A DNA stretch of 61,764 nt from Clostridia bacterium (lineage in GTDB: Bacteria; Bacillota; Clostridia; Christensenellales; QALW01), in NCBI GenBank assembly GCA_017502165.1, contig JAFVVO010000015.1, forward strand, positions 1 to 61,764. Reading direction: 5' to 3'. Shown here piece after piece: positions 7,389-20,536 of the stretch; position 1 is the stretch's first letter; each line of letters opens with the position of its first letter. Under the pieces are notes generated by a model. That model did no database searches, had not been told where the DNA came from, and saw only the letters and a program-made list of their open reading frames with translations. The translations under genes were made by a program, and so were the position numbers.

Positions 7389-9692
7389 ATGCAAAAAAAT
7401 ATGATGATATTACCGCTTCGTGGAGTGGTAGTGTTTCCCAATATGACCATTAACGTTGAAGCAGTACGCAAAAAATCCGTTTCCGCCATTGAAGAAGCAA
7501 TGGCAACGGATAGCCTTGTAATGCTCGTTTCACAAAAGGACCCCGAGGTTTCCGAGCCTGAGGCGGACGACATATTTTTAGTAGGCACCATTGCGAGAAT
7601 CAAGCAGATGGTGCGTCTTCCCAATGAGGGAATAAGGGTGGTAGCCCAAGGCATTGAAAGAGGAAGAATCGAAAGCTTTTCCTTTGAAGGTGAAAGCTAT
7701 TCGGGCTTTGTTTCGACCGTGGAAGAGGCGGAGCTTTTTGATTTAATTGAAGCAGAAGCCCATATGCGCCTGGTTATTGACGAGCTTGAAGACTATAATA
7801 AAAACGGAAAAAAGCTTCCTCAAGACGTTATAAACGCAGTTAAGGAAATGCGAGTACCCGGTCTCGTGGCAGACACCGTTGCGGCGGCAATTGTAGACGA
7901 CTTATTAAAACGACAGGAACTTTTGGAAACTCTTGACCCCATTGAACGATTAGAAAAGCTGTTTGCCTTTTTAGACAACGAAAATAAGATTTTCGGCATC
8001 GAACAAAGGGTACGGGGCAGAGTGAAGAACCAGATGGATAAAGCCCAGCGTGACTACTATCTTCACGAACAGATAAAGGCAATTCACGAAGAGCTTGGTG
8101 ACGGCGAGAAGTCACTTAACGAGGAGCTTGAAAACAGAATAAAAACAAGCCGTATGCCCTCAGAGGTCAAGAAAAAGGCTGAAAAGGAATTGGCAAGAAT
8201 GGAAAAAATGCCACCTGCTATGCCCGAGAGCTCTATTCTGCGTGCGTACCTTGAATGTCTTGTAGATTTGCCTTGGAAAAAGCAAACGGAGGATAACCTT
8301 GAGCTTGATAATGCAAGAACAATTCTTGACCGCGACCATTTCGGTATGGACAAGGTTAAAGAGAGAATAATCGAGTACCTTGCAGTGCGCGCCCTTTCTA
8401 ATTCGATGCGCGGACCCGTTTTATGCTTTGTAGGCCCTCCCGGAGTAGGTAAAACCTCAATAGCAAAGTCAATTGCTGAAGCGGTTGGCAGAAAATTCGT
8501 CAGAATGAGCCTTGGCGGACTTCGCGACGAGGCAGAAATCCGCGGACACAGAAAAACCTACGTTGGCGCAATGCCGGGCAGAATTATTTCCGAAATGAAG
8601 AAAGCAGGTACGGTAAATCCCGTATTCTTGTTCGATGAAATCGATAAAATGGCGTCCGATTACAAGGGCGATCCCTCAAGTGCTATGCTTGAAGTGCTTG
8701 ACCCGGAACAAAATAACGCCTTCCGTGATAATTTCCTTGAGGTGCCGTACGATTTAAGCAACGTAATGTTTATAACCACTGCTAACTCCCTTGAGGGAAT
8801 CCCCGGACCGCTTCGCGACAGAATGGAAATTATTGAGCTTTCAAGCTATACTGATGTTGAAAAGCTGCGTATTGCTCAAGACCACCTTTTGCCCAAGCAG
8901 TTAAAGGAAAACGGAATGAAGCAGGGTGACGTTACAATTTCCGACGAGGCTATGCTGTTCTTAATCAATAACTACACCCGTGAAGCAGGTGTGCGTTCAT
9001 TAGAACGACAAATAGGCGCGATTCTTAGAAAATGCGCTTGCAGGTTTATTTCAAACGGACGTAAAACTATTAAAATAACTATGAAAAATCTTACGGAATT
9101 CGCAGGAAAGCAAAAGTATTTCCGTGATGATGTTATGCTTGAAAATAAGGTGGGCTCTGCAACGGGCCTTGCCTGGACAAGCATTGGCGGTGAAACCCTT
9201 GAAATTGACGTTACCGTTTACGCAGGAAGCGGCGAACTTTTGTTAACCGGTCAGCTTGGTGACGTTATGAAGGAATCGGCACGCACGGCATTTTCACTTA
9301 TTCGCTCACGCTCTGACCGTTGGGACATTAAGCCTGAATTTTTCAAGGAAAAGGATATTCATATTCACATTCCCGAAGGAGCAACTCCCAAGGACGGCCC
9401 CTCTGCAGGAATTACGCTTTTCAGCGCTATGGTCTCTGCAATTACGCATCTTCAGGTGCGTGGTGATACGGCTATGACGAGTGAAATTACCCTTCGCGGC
9501 AGAGTGCTTCCCATAGGGGGACTTAAGGAGAAATCTCTTGCCGCCTTCAGAGCGGGAATTACGAGAATAATCATCCCTAAGGACAACTTAAAGGATATTG
9601 AGGATATTCCCAAGGAAGTTGCCCAAAAGATTGAGTATCTTCCCGTTGATAACGTTGACGCGGTGCTTGAAAACATACTTGTAAAGGATTGA
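7389..9692 (+). CDS. lon: ATP-dependent Lon protease
   Basis: Cytoplasmic AAA+ serine protease that degrades damaged and regulatory proteins. The 767 residues show the full LonA layout: an N-terminal substrate-binding domain (1-200), a coiled region, Walker A GPPGVGKT at 349-356, Walker B FDEID near 415, and the C-terminal protease domain. The catalytic dyad is Ser672 in KDGPSAG and the lysine in GGLKEK (713-715). The start ATG follows AGGAGA at normal spacing. Length and motifs are typical. engB follows by 7 bp, an order common in Firmicutes. Confidence 0.98.
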   Translation: MQKNMMILPLRGVVVFPNMTINVEAVRKKSVSAIEEAMATDSLVMLVSQKDPEVSEPEADDIFLVGTIARIKQMVRLPNEGIRVVAQGIERGRIESFSFEGESYSGFVSTVEEAELFDLIEAEAHMRLVIDELEDYNKNGKKLPQDVINAVKEMRVPGLVADTVAAAIVDDLLKRQELLETLDPIERLEKLFAFLDNENKIFGIEQRVRGRVKNQMDKAQRDYYLHEQIKAIHEELGDGEKSLNEELENRIKTSRMPSEVKKKAEKELARMEKMPPAMPESSILRAYLECLVDLPWKKQTEDNLELDNARTILDRDHFGMDKVKERIIEYLAVRALSNSMRGPVLCFVGPPGVGKTSIAKSIAEAVGRKFVRMSLGGLRDEAEIRGHRKTYVGAMPGRIISEMKKAGTVNPVFLFDEIDKMASDYKGDPSSAMLEVLDPEQNNAFRDNFLEVPYDLSNVMFITTANSLEGIPGPLRDRMEIIELSSYTDVEKLRIAQDHLLPKQLKENGMKQGDVTISDEAMLFLINNYTREAGVRSLERQIGAILRKCACRFISNGRKTIKITMKNLTEFAGKQKYFRDDVMLENKVGSATGLAWTSIGGETLEIDVTVYAGSGELLLTGQLGDVMKESARTAFSLIRSRSDRWDIKPEFFKEKDIHIHIPEGATPKDGPSAGITLFSAMVSAITHLQVRGDTAMTSEITLRGRVLPIGGLKEKSLAAFRAGITRIIIPKDNLKDIEDIPKEVAQKIEYLPVDNVDAVLENILVKD

Positions 9693-9699
9693 AACACAA

Positions 9700-10290
9700 A
9701 TGATAATTAAAAAAGCGGTGTATGATTACGGCTTCGCCCTTGAAAGTCAGTATAAAGATAAAGGCTTGCCCGAAATTGCCGTAGCAGGCAAATCAAACGT
9801 AGGCAAATCCAGCTTTATAAATATGCTTGCCAATAACGGCAAGCTTTCCCGTGTTGGACAAAAACCGGGTAAAACTATTTTAATTAACGCTTTTAAGGTT
9901 AACGATGCGTTTTATTTGATGGATTTTCCCGGCTATGGCTTTGCAAGGGTAAGCTTTCAGGAAAAGCAACGCTGGGCAGGGCTTATGGAAGGGTATCTTC
10001 GTACTTCTGAACAGCTTAAAGGCGTGATTTTGTTGCTTGATATTCGCCACGAGCCAAGTGAAGCGGATAAGGAAATGATAAATTGGCTTGCCTATTATCA
10101 CGTTCCATTTATTATCGGCGCAACCAAGGCGGATAAATTAAGCGCTTCGCAAGCAAAAGAGGCAATCAAAAAAATTTCCGTTGCAACGGGTATAATTGCT
10201 AACCAGATAATACCCGTTTCGTCGGTTAAGCGAACGGGAAAAGAACAGATTTTAACCTTGATGGATGAAATGCTGGCAAGGGAAAATTAA
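9700..10290 (+). CDS. engB: Ribosome biogenesis GTPase EngB/YsxC
   Basis: GTPase of the TrmE-Era-EngA-EngB group needed for assembly of the large ribosomal subunit. In 196 residues it shows Walker A GKSNVGKS at 30-37, the family-specific G3 motif DFPGYG at 75-80, and G4 TKAD at 142-145. It begins 7 bp after the lon stop codon and has only a weak ribosome site, so translation is probably coupled to lon. A strong terminator follows. Confidence 0.96.
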   Translation: MIIKKAVYDYGFALESQYKDKGLPEIAVAGKSNVGKSSFINMLANNGKLSRVGQKPGKTILINAFKVNDAFYLMDFPGYGFARVSFQEKQRWAGLMEGYLRTSEQLKGVILLLDIRHEPSEADKEMINWLAYYHVPFIIGATKADKLSASQAKEAIKKISVATGIIANQIIPVSSVKRTGKEQILTLMDEMLAREN

Positions 10291-10315
10291 AGGAAAATAA
10301 CAAAAAAACTAAAAG

Positions 10316-10347
10316 AAAAAAACGGTTCGCTTTCGAACCGTTTTTTT
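10316..10347. terminator. Bidirectional Rho-independent terminator
   Basis: A 14-bp stem (10316-10329 with 10334-10347) with a CTTT loop is flanked by A-rich sequence on the left and seven T on the right. It ends engB from the left and the substrate-binding protein gene from the right. Confidence 0.88.
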
Positions 10348-10386
10348 GCTTTTTGGCAGTTAAAATTCTAAAAAAATTCAGAATTT

Positions 10387-11370
10387 TTACTTCACCTTAT
10401 TTGCAAAGGAATTGTCAACAATCTTATCATAGTCGGGATTTTCGACGCTGATGCCTGCATCGGTAATAACCTTGATAAGCTGATCAAAATGCTCCTTTTC
10501 GGTTACGGGATTATCCTTCCAGGCGTCGATTTTTTTGTAGTTTTCAACAACCTTTGTTATCAGTTTAATGTCGCTGTCGGGGAAGGCGGGGGCAATAGCC
10601 TCTGCAATTTCCTTTGCCGTGTGATTTTTAACCCATTGCTGACCTTTGTAAAGGGCGGAAACAAAGTCCTGAACGAGCTGAGGATTTTTGTCTCGGAAGC
10701 TTTGGGTTACCATCATTGCGGTATAGGCAACAAAGTCGGTTTCGGCGCCTACGGAAGAAACGATATAGCCTTCGCCTGCAAGCTCCATAGTAGAAGCGCT
10801 GGGCTCGAAAAGCGCCACGTAATCGTCTTCACCCGATAAAAACGCGCCGCCCATTAAATCAAAGCTTACGTCTGTACGTAACGTAAGGTCCTCGTTAGGA
10901 ACCAGAGAATGTTTCTTCAGGGCGTATTCAAGCGTCATTTCAGGCATACCGCCCGTTCTTCCGCCGATAACCGATTTGCCCTTTAATTTGTCCCAGGTAA
11001 AGTTATCGTCCTTTTCTTTGCCTACTAAGAAGGAGCCGTCACGTTGGGTTACCTGGGCAATTACTACGGGATGGTCCTTTTGTCCCTCGTTAAACACGTA
11101 AACGGCAGTTTCGGGTCCCATAAAGCCCACGTCTGCCTGACCGGTTAAAAGCGCGGTCATGGATTTGTCACTTCCGCCGCCGTTTGTAAGCTCAATGGTT
11201 ATGTTCTTTTCTGCAAAAAATCCCAGCTCAATGGCGGCGTAAAAGGGCGCATAGAAAATTGAGTGGGTTACCTCGTTAACCTTAAGTACGGAAGATTCTT
11301 CTGTTTTGCAGCCTACGAAGGAAAAGCAAAGCATAAAACACAGTAAAACGGAAAGAATTTTGTTTTTCAT
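10387..11370 (-). CDS. ABC-type substrate-binding lipoprotein (NMT1/SsuA-like)
   Basis: A 327-residue extracytoplasmic binding protein. Residues 1-21 are a lipoprotein signal (FSFVGC, Cys21). The early segment HSIFYAPFYAAIELGFF and the following GGGSDK and ADVGFMGPE segments are typical of the NMT1/THI5-like and SsuA/TauA group, which binds pyrimidine, sulfonate or nitrate-like ligands. The ligand cannot be told from sequence alone. No permease or ATPase gene lies next to it and no riboswitch was found upstream, so it must pair with a transporter encoded elsewhere. The start has a perfect AGGAGG. Confidence 0.85.
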   Translation of the reverse strand: MKNKILSVLLCFMLCFSFVGCKTEESSVLKVNEVTHSIFYAPFYAAIELGFFAEKNITIELTNGGGSDKSMTALLTGQADVGFMGPETAVYVFNEGQKDHPVVIAQVTQRDGSFLVGKEKDDNFTWDKLKGKSVIGGRTGGMPEMTLEYALKKHSLVPNEDLTLRTDVSFDLMGGAFLSGEDDYVALFEPSASTMELAGEGYIVSSVGAETDFVAYTAMMVTQSFRDKNPQLVQDFVSALYKGQQWVKNHTAKEIAEAIAPAFPDSDIKLITKVVENYKKIDAWKDNPVTEKEHFDQLIKVITDAGISVENPDYDKIVDNSFANKVK

Positions 11371-11400
11371 AAATAACCTCCTTAAAAACTCTAATTACAC

Positions 11401-11430
11401 ATTATGAGACGGGAAAGTTTTTTGCTACAA
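11401..11430 (-). promoter_or_regulatory. Possible promoter of the binding-protein gene
   Basis: On the minus strand TTGTAG (11425-11430) and CATAAT (11401-11406) are spaced by 18 bp, about 30 bp upstream of the start codon. The match is moderate. Confidence 0.35.
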
Positions 11431-11466
11431 AAGGAACAAAAAATTTGAAAATTACTTCAAAACATA

Positions 11467-11495
11467 GTGACTTTTTGCTTTTATTATGATATAAT
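11467..11495 (+). promoter_or_regulatory. Probable extended -10 promoter of pcrA
   Basis: A consensus TATAAT at 11490-11495 is preceded by TG plus one base (extended -10). A weak -35 GTGACT lies 17 bp upstream at 11467-11472. The pcrA GTG start is 33 bp downstream. Confidence 0.5.
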
Positions 11496-11527
11496 AAATT
11501 TATATATCGTAAAATGGGAGATTTTTT

Positions 11528-15821
<4,294 letters not shown>

Positions 15822-15842
15822 TATAAATTTATAATATATAAC

Positions 15843-15871
15843 TTGAAATTGCGCGAATTTTGTGATAAAAT
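15843..15871 (+). promoter_or_regulatory. Sigma-A promoter of the yicC operon
   Basis: TTGAAA (15843-15848), a 17-bp spacer and TAAAAT (15866-15871), with TG one base before the -10 (extended -10), lie 33 bp upstream of the chosen yicC start. This is a near-ideal housekeeping promoter and probably drives the long run of overlapping genes that follows. Confidence 0.65.
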
Positions 15872-15904
15872 AATTTGATAGCAAAAATGTTGGAGGAAAT
15901 TATT

Positions 15905-16777
15905 TTGAACAGTATGACAGGTTACGGAAGCGCAACGGTCGCTTTCGACGGACGAGAGATAACCCTTGAAATAAAAGCGGTTAATCACAGATTTTTGGAT
16001 ATAAACGTCAGAATGCCCCGCGTTTTGATGTTTGCGGAGGATTTCTTGCGTAAGGAGGTTGCGAAGTATGTACTTCGCGGTCATCTTGAGATAAATCTTA
16101 TCTACCGCAACACCCGAGAGGATTCCAAGACCATCAGCGTGGACAAGGCGCTTGTGGGACAGTACACAAACGCTTTTAAGGAAATCAGCGAGCTGGGCTT
16201 TGAAAATAACATTCGCGTTTCCGATGTGGCAAGACTTCCCGACGTGCTTGTGATTACGCAATGCGAGGAAGATAACGATGCGGTGCTTGCCCTTATTGAG
16301 CAGGCTGTATCCTCGGCATGTCAGGCGCTCAATAAAACGAGAAACGTTGAAGGCGAAAAGATTGGGGCAGACCTTAAAAACAAACTGGCAAATATTCTCG
16401 GATTAGCAAAAGAAATCGAAAGAATCAGCCAGGGTAATCTTGAAGATTACGCGTCTCGCCTGCAGAAGCGTTTAGAGGATTTACTTGGGGATAACAGACT
16501 TGATGAGCAGAGATTACATCAGGAAATTGCAATTTACGCTGATAAAATTGCCATTGATGAAGAGCTTGTCCGTCTTGACACTCACGTTAAAAATATGCTG
16601 GAGTATATGAACTCAAACCAAGAGGTTGGCAGAAAGCTGGATTTCTTTATTCAGGAGCTTAACCGCGAAATCAATACTATCGGCTCAAAATCGGTTAATG
16701 CCGATATTGCAAAGCTTGTTGTAACTGCAAAGGGCGAAATTGAAAAGCTTCGCGAGCAAATTCAAAATATCGAGTAA
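15905..16777 (+). CDS. yicC: YicC/YloC-family endoribonuclease
   Basis: YicC-family protein, about 290 residues, reported in other bacteria to act as an endoribonuclease. The N-terminal SMTGYGSA signature is at residues 3-10 and the conserved C-terminal stretch (NREINTIGSKS) is present. A TTG at 15905 is taken as the start because GGAGG ends eight bases before it; the earlier TTG at 15875 would place that site inside the gene, and the ATG at 15914 is too far from it. It heads the conserved cluster yicC-remA-gmk-rpoZ-priA. Confidence 0.92.
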   Translation: MNSMTGYGSATVAFDGREITLEIKAVNHRFLDINVRMPRVLMFAEDFLRKEVAKYVLRGHLEINLIYRNTREDSKTISVDKALVGQYTNAFKEISELGFENNIRVSDVARLPDVLVITQCEEDNDAVLALIEQAVSSACQALNKTRNVEGEKIGADLKNKLANILGLAKEIERISQGNLEDYASRLQKRLEDLLGDNRLDEQRLHQEIAIYADKIAIDEELVRLDTHVKNMLEYMNSNQEVGRKLDFFIQELNREINTIGSKSVNADIAKLVVTAKGEIEKLREQIQNIE

Positions 16778-16789
16778 CAGAGGAAGAAT

Positions 16790-17044
16790 ATGACTAAACT
16801 TATAAATATCGGCTTCGGTAATATGGTTTCATCATCTAAAATCGTTGCCATAGTTTCACCTGATTCTGCACCTATCCGCAGAGCTATTCAGGAAGCAAAG
16901 GATAAGACCATTGACGCCACCTGCGGCAGACGTACCCGCGCGGTGCTGTTTATGGAAAGCGGACAGATAATTCTTTCTGCCGTTTTACCCGAAACAATTT
17001 CGGGAAGACTTAAGGAAAGCGGTGAGAATGATGCAGACGAATAA
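16790..17044 (+). CDS. remA: RemA-family regulator (DUF370)
   Basis: Small DNA-binding protein of 84 residues of the RemA/YlzA family. In Bacillus it activates matrix and osmoprotection genes; the role here is unproven. The family core NIGFGN near residue 6 and the [11 protein letters not shown] segment near 43-53 are visible. It lies between yicC and gmk as in most Firmicutes and overlaps the start of gmk. Confidence 0.93.
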   Translation: MTKLINIGFGNMVSSSKIVAIVSPDSAPIRRAIQEAKDKTIDATCGRRTRAVLFMESGQIILSAVLPETISGRLKESGENDADE

Positions 17045-17648
17045 CAAAAAAGGCTTGTTGTTTATTATCAGCGGTCCCTCCGGCTGCGGAAAGGGAACGG
17101 TTTGTAACGAGCTGCTTGCAAGAAACAAGGAGCTGAAGCTTTCTATTTCTGCCACCACCCGTGATATGCGTGCAGGCGAGCAGGAGGGAGTAACGTATTT
17201 TTACATAACCAAGGAAGAATTTGAGAAGCTTATTGAGGAAAACCAGCTTTTTGAGTACAACTGCGGCTATAGCGGAAAATATTACGGCACACCAAAAAAA
17301 TACGTGTTCGACAATTTAGATGCAGGGAAAGACGTTATTCTGGAAATCGAAATGAACGGCGCCGCTAAGGTAAAGGAGCAGTATCCTGACGGAATTTTGA
17401 TTTTCCTTGCACCGCCAAGCTTAGAGGAGCTTCATTCCAGATTGGTAGGCAGAGGCAGAGAAAGTGCCGAGCTTATCGCAGAACGCTTCAATGAAGCAAA
17501 GGCAGAGCTTCAACGGGTTGATTCCTATGATTATGCAGTTGTAAACGATAATCTGATTGAAGCCGTTGAAGATATTGAGGCGATTATCCGCGCTGAAAAA
17601 TTAAAAGTAAAAATTATGAGTCACAAGGTTAAAGACTTAATTAAATAA
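17028..17648 (+). CDS. gmk: Guanylate kinase
   Basis: Phosphorylates GMP to GDP in purine nucleotide synthesis. The P-loop GPSGCGKGT appears near residue 15, followed by the GMP-binding segment ([11 protein letters not shown], then GVTYFYIT) and the lid region with GRGRES. The start is set at the ATG 17028, with AAGGAAAG about nine bases upstream, rather than the GTG at 17022; the ATG at 17031 is equally possible. It overlaps remA by 17 bp, so translation is probably coupled. Confidence 0.96.
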   Translation: MMQTNNKKGLLFIISGPSGCGKGTVCNELLARNKELKLSISATTRDMRAGEQEGVTYFYITKEEFEKLIEENQLFEYNCGYSGKYYGTPKKYVFDNLDAGKDVILEIEMNGAAKVKEQYPDGILIFLAPPSLEELHSRLVGRGRESAELIAERFNEAKAELQRVDSYDYAVVNDNLIEAVEDIEAIIRAEKLKVKIMSHKVKDLIK

Positions 17649-17661
17649 AGGAGAAATTATT

Positions 17662-17844
17662 ATGTACAGACCCGTAAGTAAGAAGACCCAAGCAAAAGTA
17701 TCCTGCAAATACGCTCTTTCGTCAGTTGTTGCCAAAAGAGCAAGAATGCTCGTTGATTTAGAGCAGTGCAACGAAGATTTTAAGCCCGTGCTTCAGGCTC
17801 TTGAAGAGTTTGAAAACGACGAGCTTGTAGCAAGCAAAGAATGA
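17662..17844 (+). CDS. rpoZ: RNA polymerase omega subunit
   Basis: Small subunit that helps assemble and stabilise RNA polymerase. At 60 residues it is a little short for the family. The conserved start (MYRP) and the helix SKYAL-like CKYALSSVVAKRAR are present. A perfect AAAGGAG lies upstream. Its place between gmk and priA supports the call, and it overlaps priA by 4 bp (ATGA). Confidence 0.93.
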   Translation: MYRPVSKKTQAKVSCKYALSSVVAKRARMLVDLEQCNEDFKPVLQALEEFENDELVASKE

Positions 17845-20072
17845 GCTTGTTTGCTCAGGTAATAGTCGATATTCTCAATCAGGACGTAGACAGAATTTTC
17901 ACTTATTCCGTTTCAGAGCAAACGCCGAACGTTTCAGTGGGAATGAGAGTTGCGGTACCCTTCGGCAGACAAAAAAACGTTGAGGGAATCGTTGTTTCTC
18001 TTTCTGAGGAAACTGACGTGCCTTGGGATAAGCTGAAGCCTATCTATTCCTGCCTTGACGAAACACCCGTTATTACGCAAGAACAAATTGCATTAGCCCA
18101 TTGGATTAAAAAGGAGTATCACGCCACTATGGCTGATGCTCTGCGCCTTTTTGTGCCTTCCACGCTTCGCTCGGGCAGGGTAAAGACAAAATACATCTCT
18201 ATGGTGCGTCTGTCGGCAGGGCAGGATGCGGAAATGCTCTTAAGCAGTGTTAAAGCGCAAAGTAAGGCTTATAGAATTATATCCGCTCTTTCCGAATACG
18301 GCGAAATGGAGAAAACACGTCTTAATCAGATTGTTTCTCAATGCTATGAGCCCCTTAAGAAGTTGACAGCTCAAGGCATTACGGAGGAATTTTCGGAGGA
18401 GGCAAAACGTTCACCGTATCTTGATATTTCCCCCGAAAGAACACCTTGGCTTGAGCTTAATTTGCGCCAAAAACAAGTGCTTGAGGAGATTTTATCTTCA
18501 CAAGGAGAATATAAGCCGTTTTTGCTTCACGGTGTAACGGGAAGCGGCAAAACAGAGGTTTATATGCAAGCCATAAACGCAGTGGTGCAATCGGGCAAAA
18601 CAGCAGTGGTGCTTGTGCCCGAAATTTCCTTAACACCGCAAATGGTGCTTAATTTCAGAAAAAAATTAGGCGATAGCATTGCTATTTTACATAGCGCCCT
18701 TGGCGCAGGCGAGCGTTACGACGAATGGAGAAGAATTCTATCCGGTGAAGCAAAAATTGTTATCGGCGCCCGTTCTGCCATATTTGCGCCGGTACAAAAC
18801 ATCGGTATTATTATCGTTGACGAGGAACACGAAAATTCATATATTTCGGAAACTCATCCCCGATACGATGCAGTTGCAGTTGCACTAAAAAGGGGAGAGT
18901 ATAATTCCTGCCCCGTTATTTTAGGCAGTGCAACTCCGTCAGTTACGCGGTATTATCAGATGAAGCAAGGCGCTTTTACGCTTTTGGAAATGCCCAAGCG
19001 CGCTAACGGCAAAGAAATGCCACCCGTTGAGGTGGTTGATATGACCGAGGAATTTTCTAAAGGAAACAGAAGCATTTTTTCGCAAAACCTATATCTCAGT
19101 ATGTGCGATTCCGTTTCACGAGGTCAGCAGATAATGCTGTTTTTGAATCGCAGGGGATATTCCAGCTTCGTTATGTGCCGCGCCTGCGGTGAAACCATAA
19201 CCTGCGAAAATTGTGACGTTTCACTTACGTATCACAGTAGCGTTAACAAGCTTCGTTGCCATTACTGTGGGTACGAAATACCTATGCCCAAGGTCTGCCC
19301 AAACTGTTCAAGCAAGTTTATTAAGCAGTTCGGCGCAGGTACACAAAAGGTTGAGGAAGAATTTAATAAGCTTTTCCCCGAAATTAAAACTGTCCGAATG
19401 GACGTTGACACCACAAGGGGAAAGGATGCTCATTATCATTTATTAAAACAGCTTTCCGACGGAAGCGCTCAGGCGCTTATCGGTACACAGATGATTGCTA
19501 AGGGACACGATTTTCCAAAGGTTTCCTTAGTAGGCGTTGTTGCGGCTGACGGTATGCTGAGAATGCCCGATTACAGAAGCCGTGAGAGAACCTTTGCTCT
19601 TTTAACGCAGGTTTCAGGCAGAGCAGGCAGAGCACAGATTTCAGGTAAGGTGGTTTTGCAAACCTACTCGCCTCAGCACTTCGTTATAGAATGTGCCGCA
19701 AAGCACGATTATAAAGGCTTTTATGAAAAGGAAATTGCCGAGCGAGAAGCTATGTGGTATCCGCCCTTTGCCAAAATTGTGCGAGTTCTGTACGTTTGCG
19801 AAGATGCTCAAAAGGCATTTGATGCGTCAATTCAGGCTTATGACAGAATTAAGAGCATACTTGAGGGCGAAAAGGAAACGGTGCTTTATTTGCAGCGTTC
19901 CGCCGCACCTATCAGCAGGCTTCAGGAAATGTATCGGCATCAGGTTTTAATTAAATTAAAGGAAAATCAGCGTACAAACGAAATTGTAAACGAAATTTTC
20001 GATGCAATAGGCGGTATCGCCAACAAGGATTTGTATTGCGATATACAGATAAATCCCGTAAACTTATTTTGA
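17841..20072 (+). CDS. priA: Primosomal helicase PriA
   Basis: Replication-restart helicase that loads the replisome at stalled forks. The 743-residue protein has an N-terminal 3'-DNA-binding domain, Walker A GVTGSGKTE near residue 234, the DEEH box, and eight zinc-binding cysteines in four pairs (CRAC, CENC, CHYC, CPNC) near 445-490. The C-terminal helicase motifs include GTQMIAKGHDFP and QVSGRAGRA. Start and rpoZ stop overlap as ATGA. Confidence 0.97.
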   Translation: MSLFAQVIVDILNQDVDRIFTYSVSEQTPNVSVGMRVAVPFGRQKNVEGIVVSLSEETDVPWDKLKPIYSCLDETPVITQEQIALAHWIKKEYHATMADALRLFVPSTLRSGRVKTKYISMVRLSAGQDAEMLLSSVKAQSKAYRIISALSEYGEMEKTRLNQIVSQCYEPLKKLTAQGITEEFSEEAKRSPYLDISPERTPWLELNLRQKQVLEEILSSQGEYKPFLLHGVTGSGKTEVYMQAINAVVQSGKTAVVLVPEISLTPQMVLNFRKKLGDSIAILHSALGAGERYDEWRRILSGEAKIVIGARSAIFAPVQNIGIIIVDEEHENSYISETHPRYDAVAVALKRGEYNSCPVILGSATPSVTRYYQMKQGAFTLLEMPKRANGKEMPPVEVVDMTEEFSKGNRSIFSQNLYLSMCDSVSRGQQIMLFLNRRGYSSFVMCRACGETITCENCDVSLTYHSSVNKLRCHYCGYEIPMPKVCPNCSSKFIKQFGAGTQKVEEEFNKLFPEIKTVRMDVDTTRGKDAHYHLLKQLSDGSAQALIGTQMIAKGHDFPKVSLVGVVAADGMLRMPDYRSRERTFALLTQVSGRAGRAQISGKVVLQTYSPQHFVIECAAKHDYKGFYEKEIAEREAMWYPPFAKIVRVLYVCEDAQKAFDASIQAYDRIKSILEGEKETVLYLQRSAAPISRLQEMYRHQVLIKLKENQRTNEIVNEIFDAIGGIANKDLYCDIQINPVNLF

Positions 20073-20080
20073 GGTGAATT

Positions 20081-20536
20081 ATGGCTATAAGAAACATAGT
20101 AAAGGAAGGAGATCCTTTACTCAGAAAAAAATCAAGACCCGTTGAACAAATAGACGAAAAGATTATTAACTTACTTGACGATATGAAGGAAACTCTTGCA
20201 GTTGCTCAGGGCGTAGGCCTTGCGGCGCCCCAGGTAGGTATTCTCCGCAGAGTTATTATCGTTGACACGGGCGATGAGATTTTGGAGCTTATTAACCCTG
20301 AAATTATAAAGCAAAGCGGTCATCAGGATAGCTTTGAGGGTTGCCTGAGCGTACCCGGTATTCGCGGACACGTGGACAGACCTAAGAAGGTTACCATTCA
20401 GGGCTATGACCGTGAAGGAAATTTAATGGAATATAAGGCGCAGGACTTCGTTGCTACGATTTTCTGCCACGAAACCGACCATTTAGACGGAACTTTATTT
20501 ATTGATAAGGCTGACAGGTGCGGAAAAGATGATTGA
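20081..20536 (+). CDS. def: Peptide deformylase
   Basis: Metalloenzyme that removes the formyl group from the N-terminal methionine of new proteins. In 151 residues all three family motifs are visible: GVGLAAPQVG at 44-53, EGCLSVPG with metal ligand Cys88, and HETDHLDG with ligands His130 and His134 and catalytic Glu131. It overlaps fmt by 8 bp; the two genes form the formyl-methionine cycle. Confidence 0.97.
   Translation: MAIRNIVKEGDPLLRKKSRPVEQIDEKIINLLDDMKETLAVAQGVGLAAPQVGILRRVIIVDTGDEILELINPEIIKQSGHQDSFEGCLSVPGIRGHVDRPKKVTIQGYDREGNLMEYKAQDFVATIFCHETDHLDGTLFIDKADRCGKDD

Noticed and set aside
7052-7654. 200-residue minus-strand ORF opposite the repeat tail and lon start
   Set aside because: It is an antisense shadow: low-complexity Ser/Thr/Phe-rich translation of the repeats, no ribosome site, and both overlapped plus-strand genes are well supported.
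10291-11527. Thiamine (TPP) or other riboswitch upstream of the binding-protein gene
   Set aside because: The 157-bp gap at 11371-11527 shows no conserved TPP or SAM aptamer core, only simple promoter-like elements.
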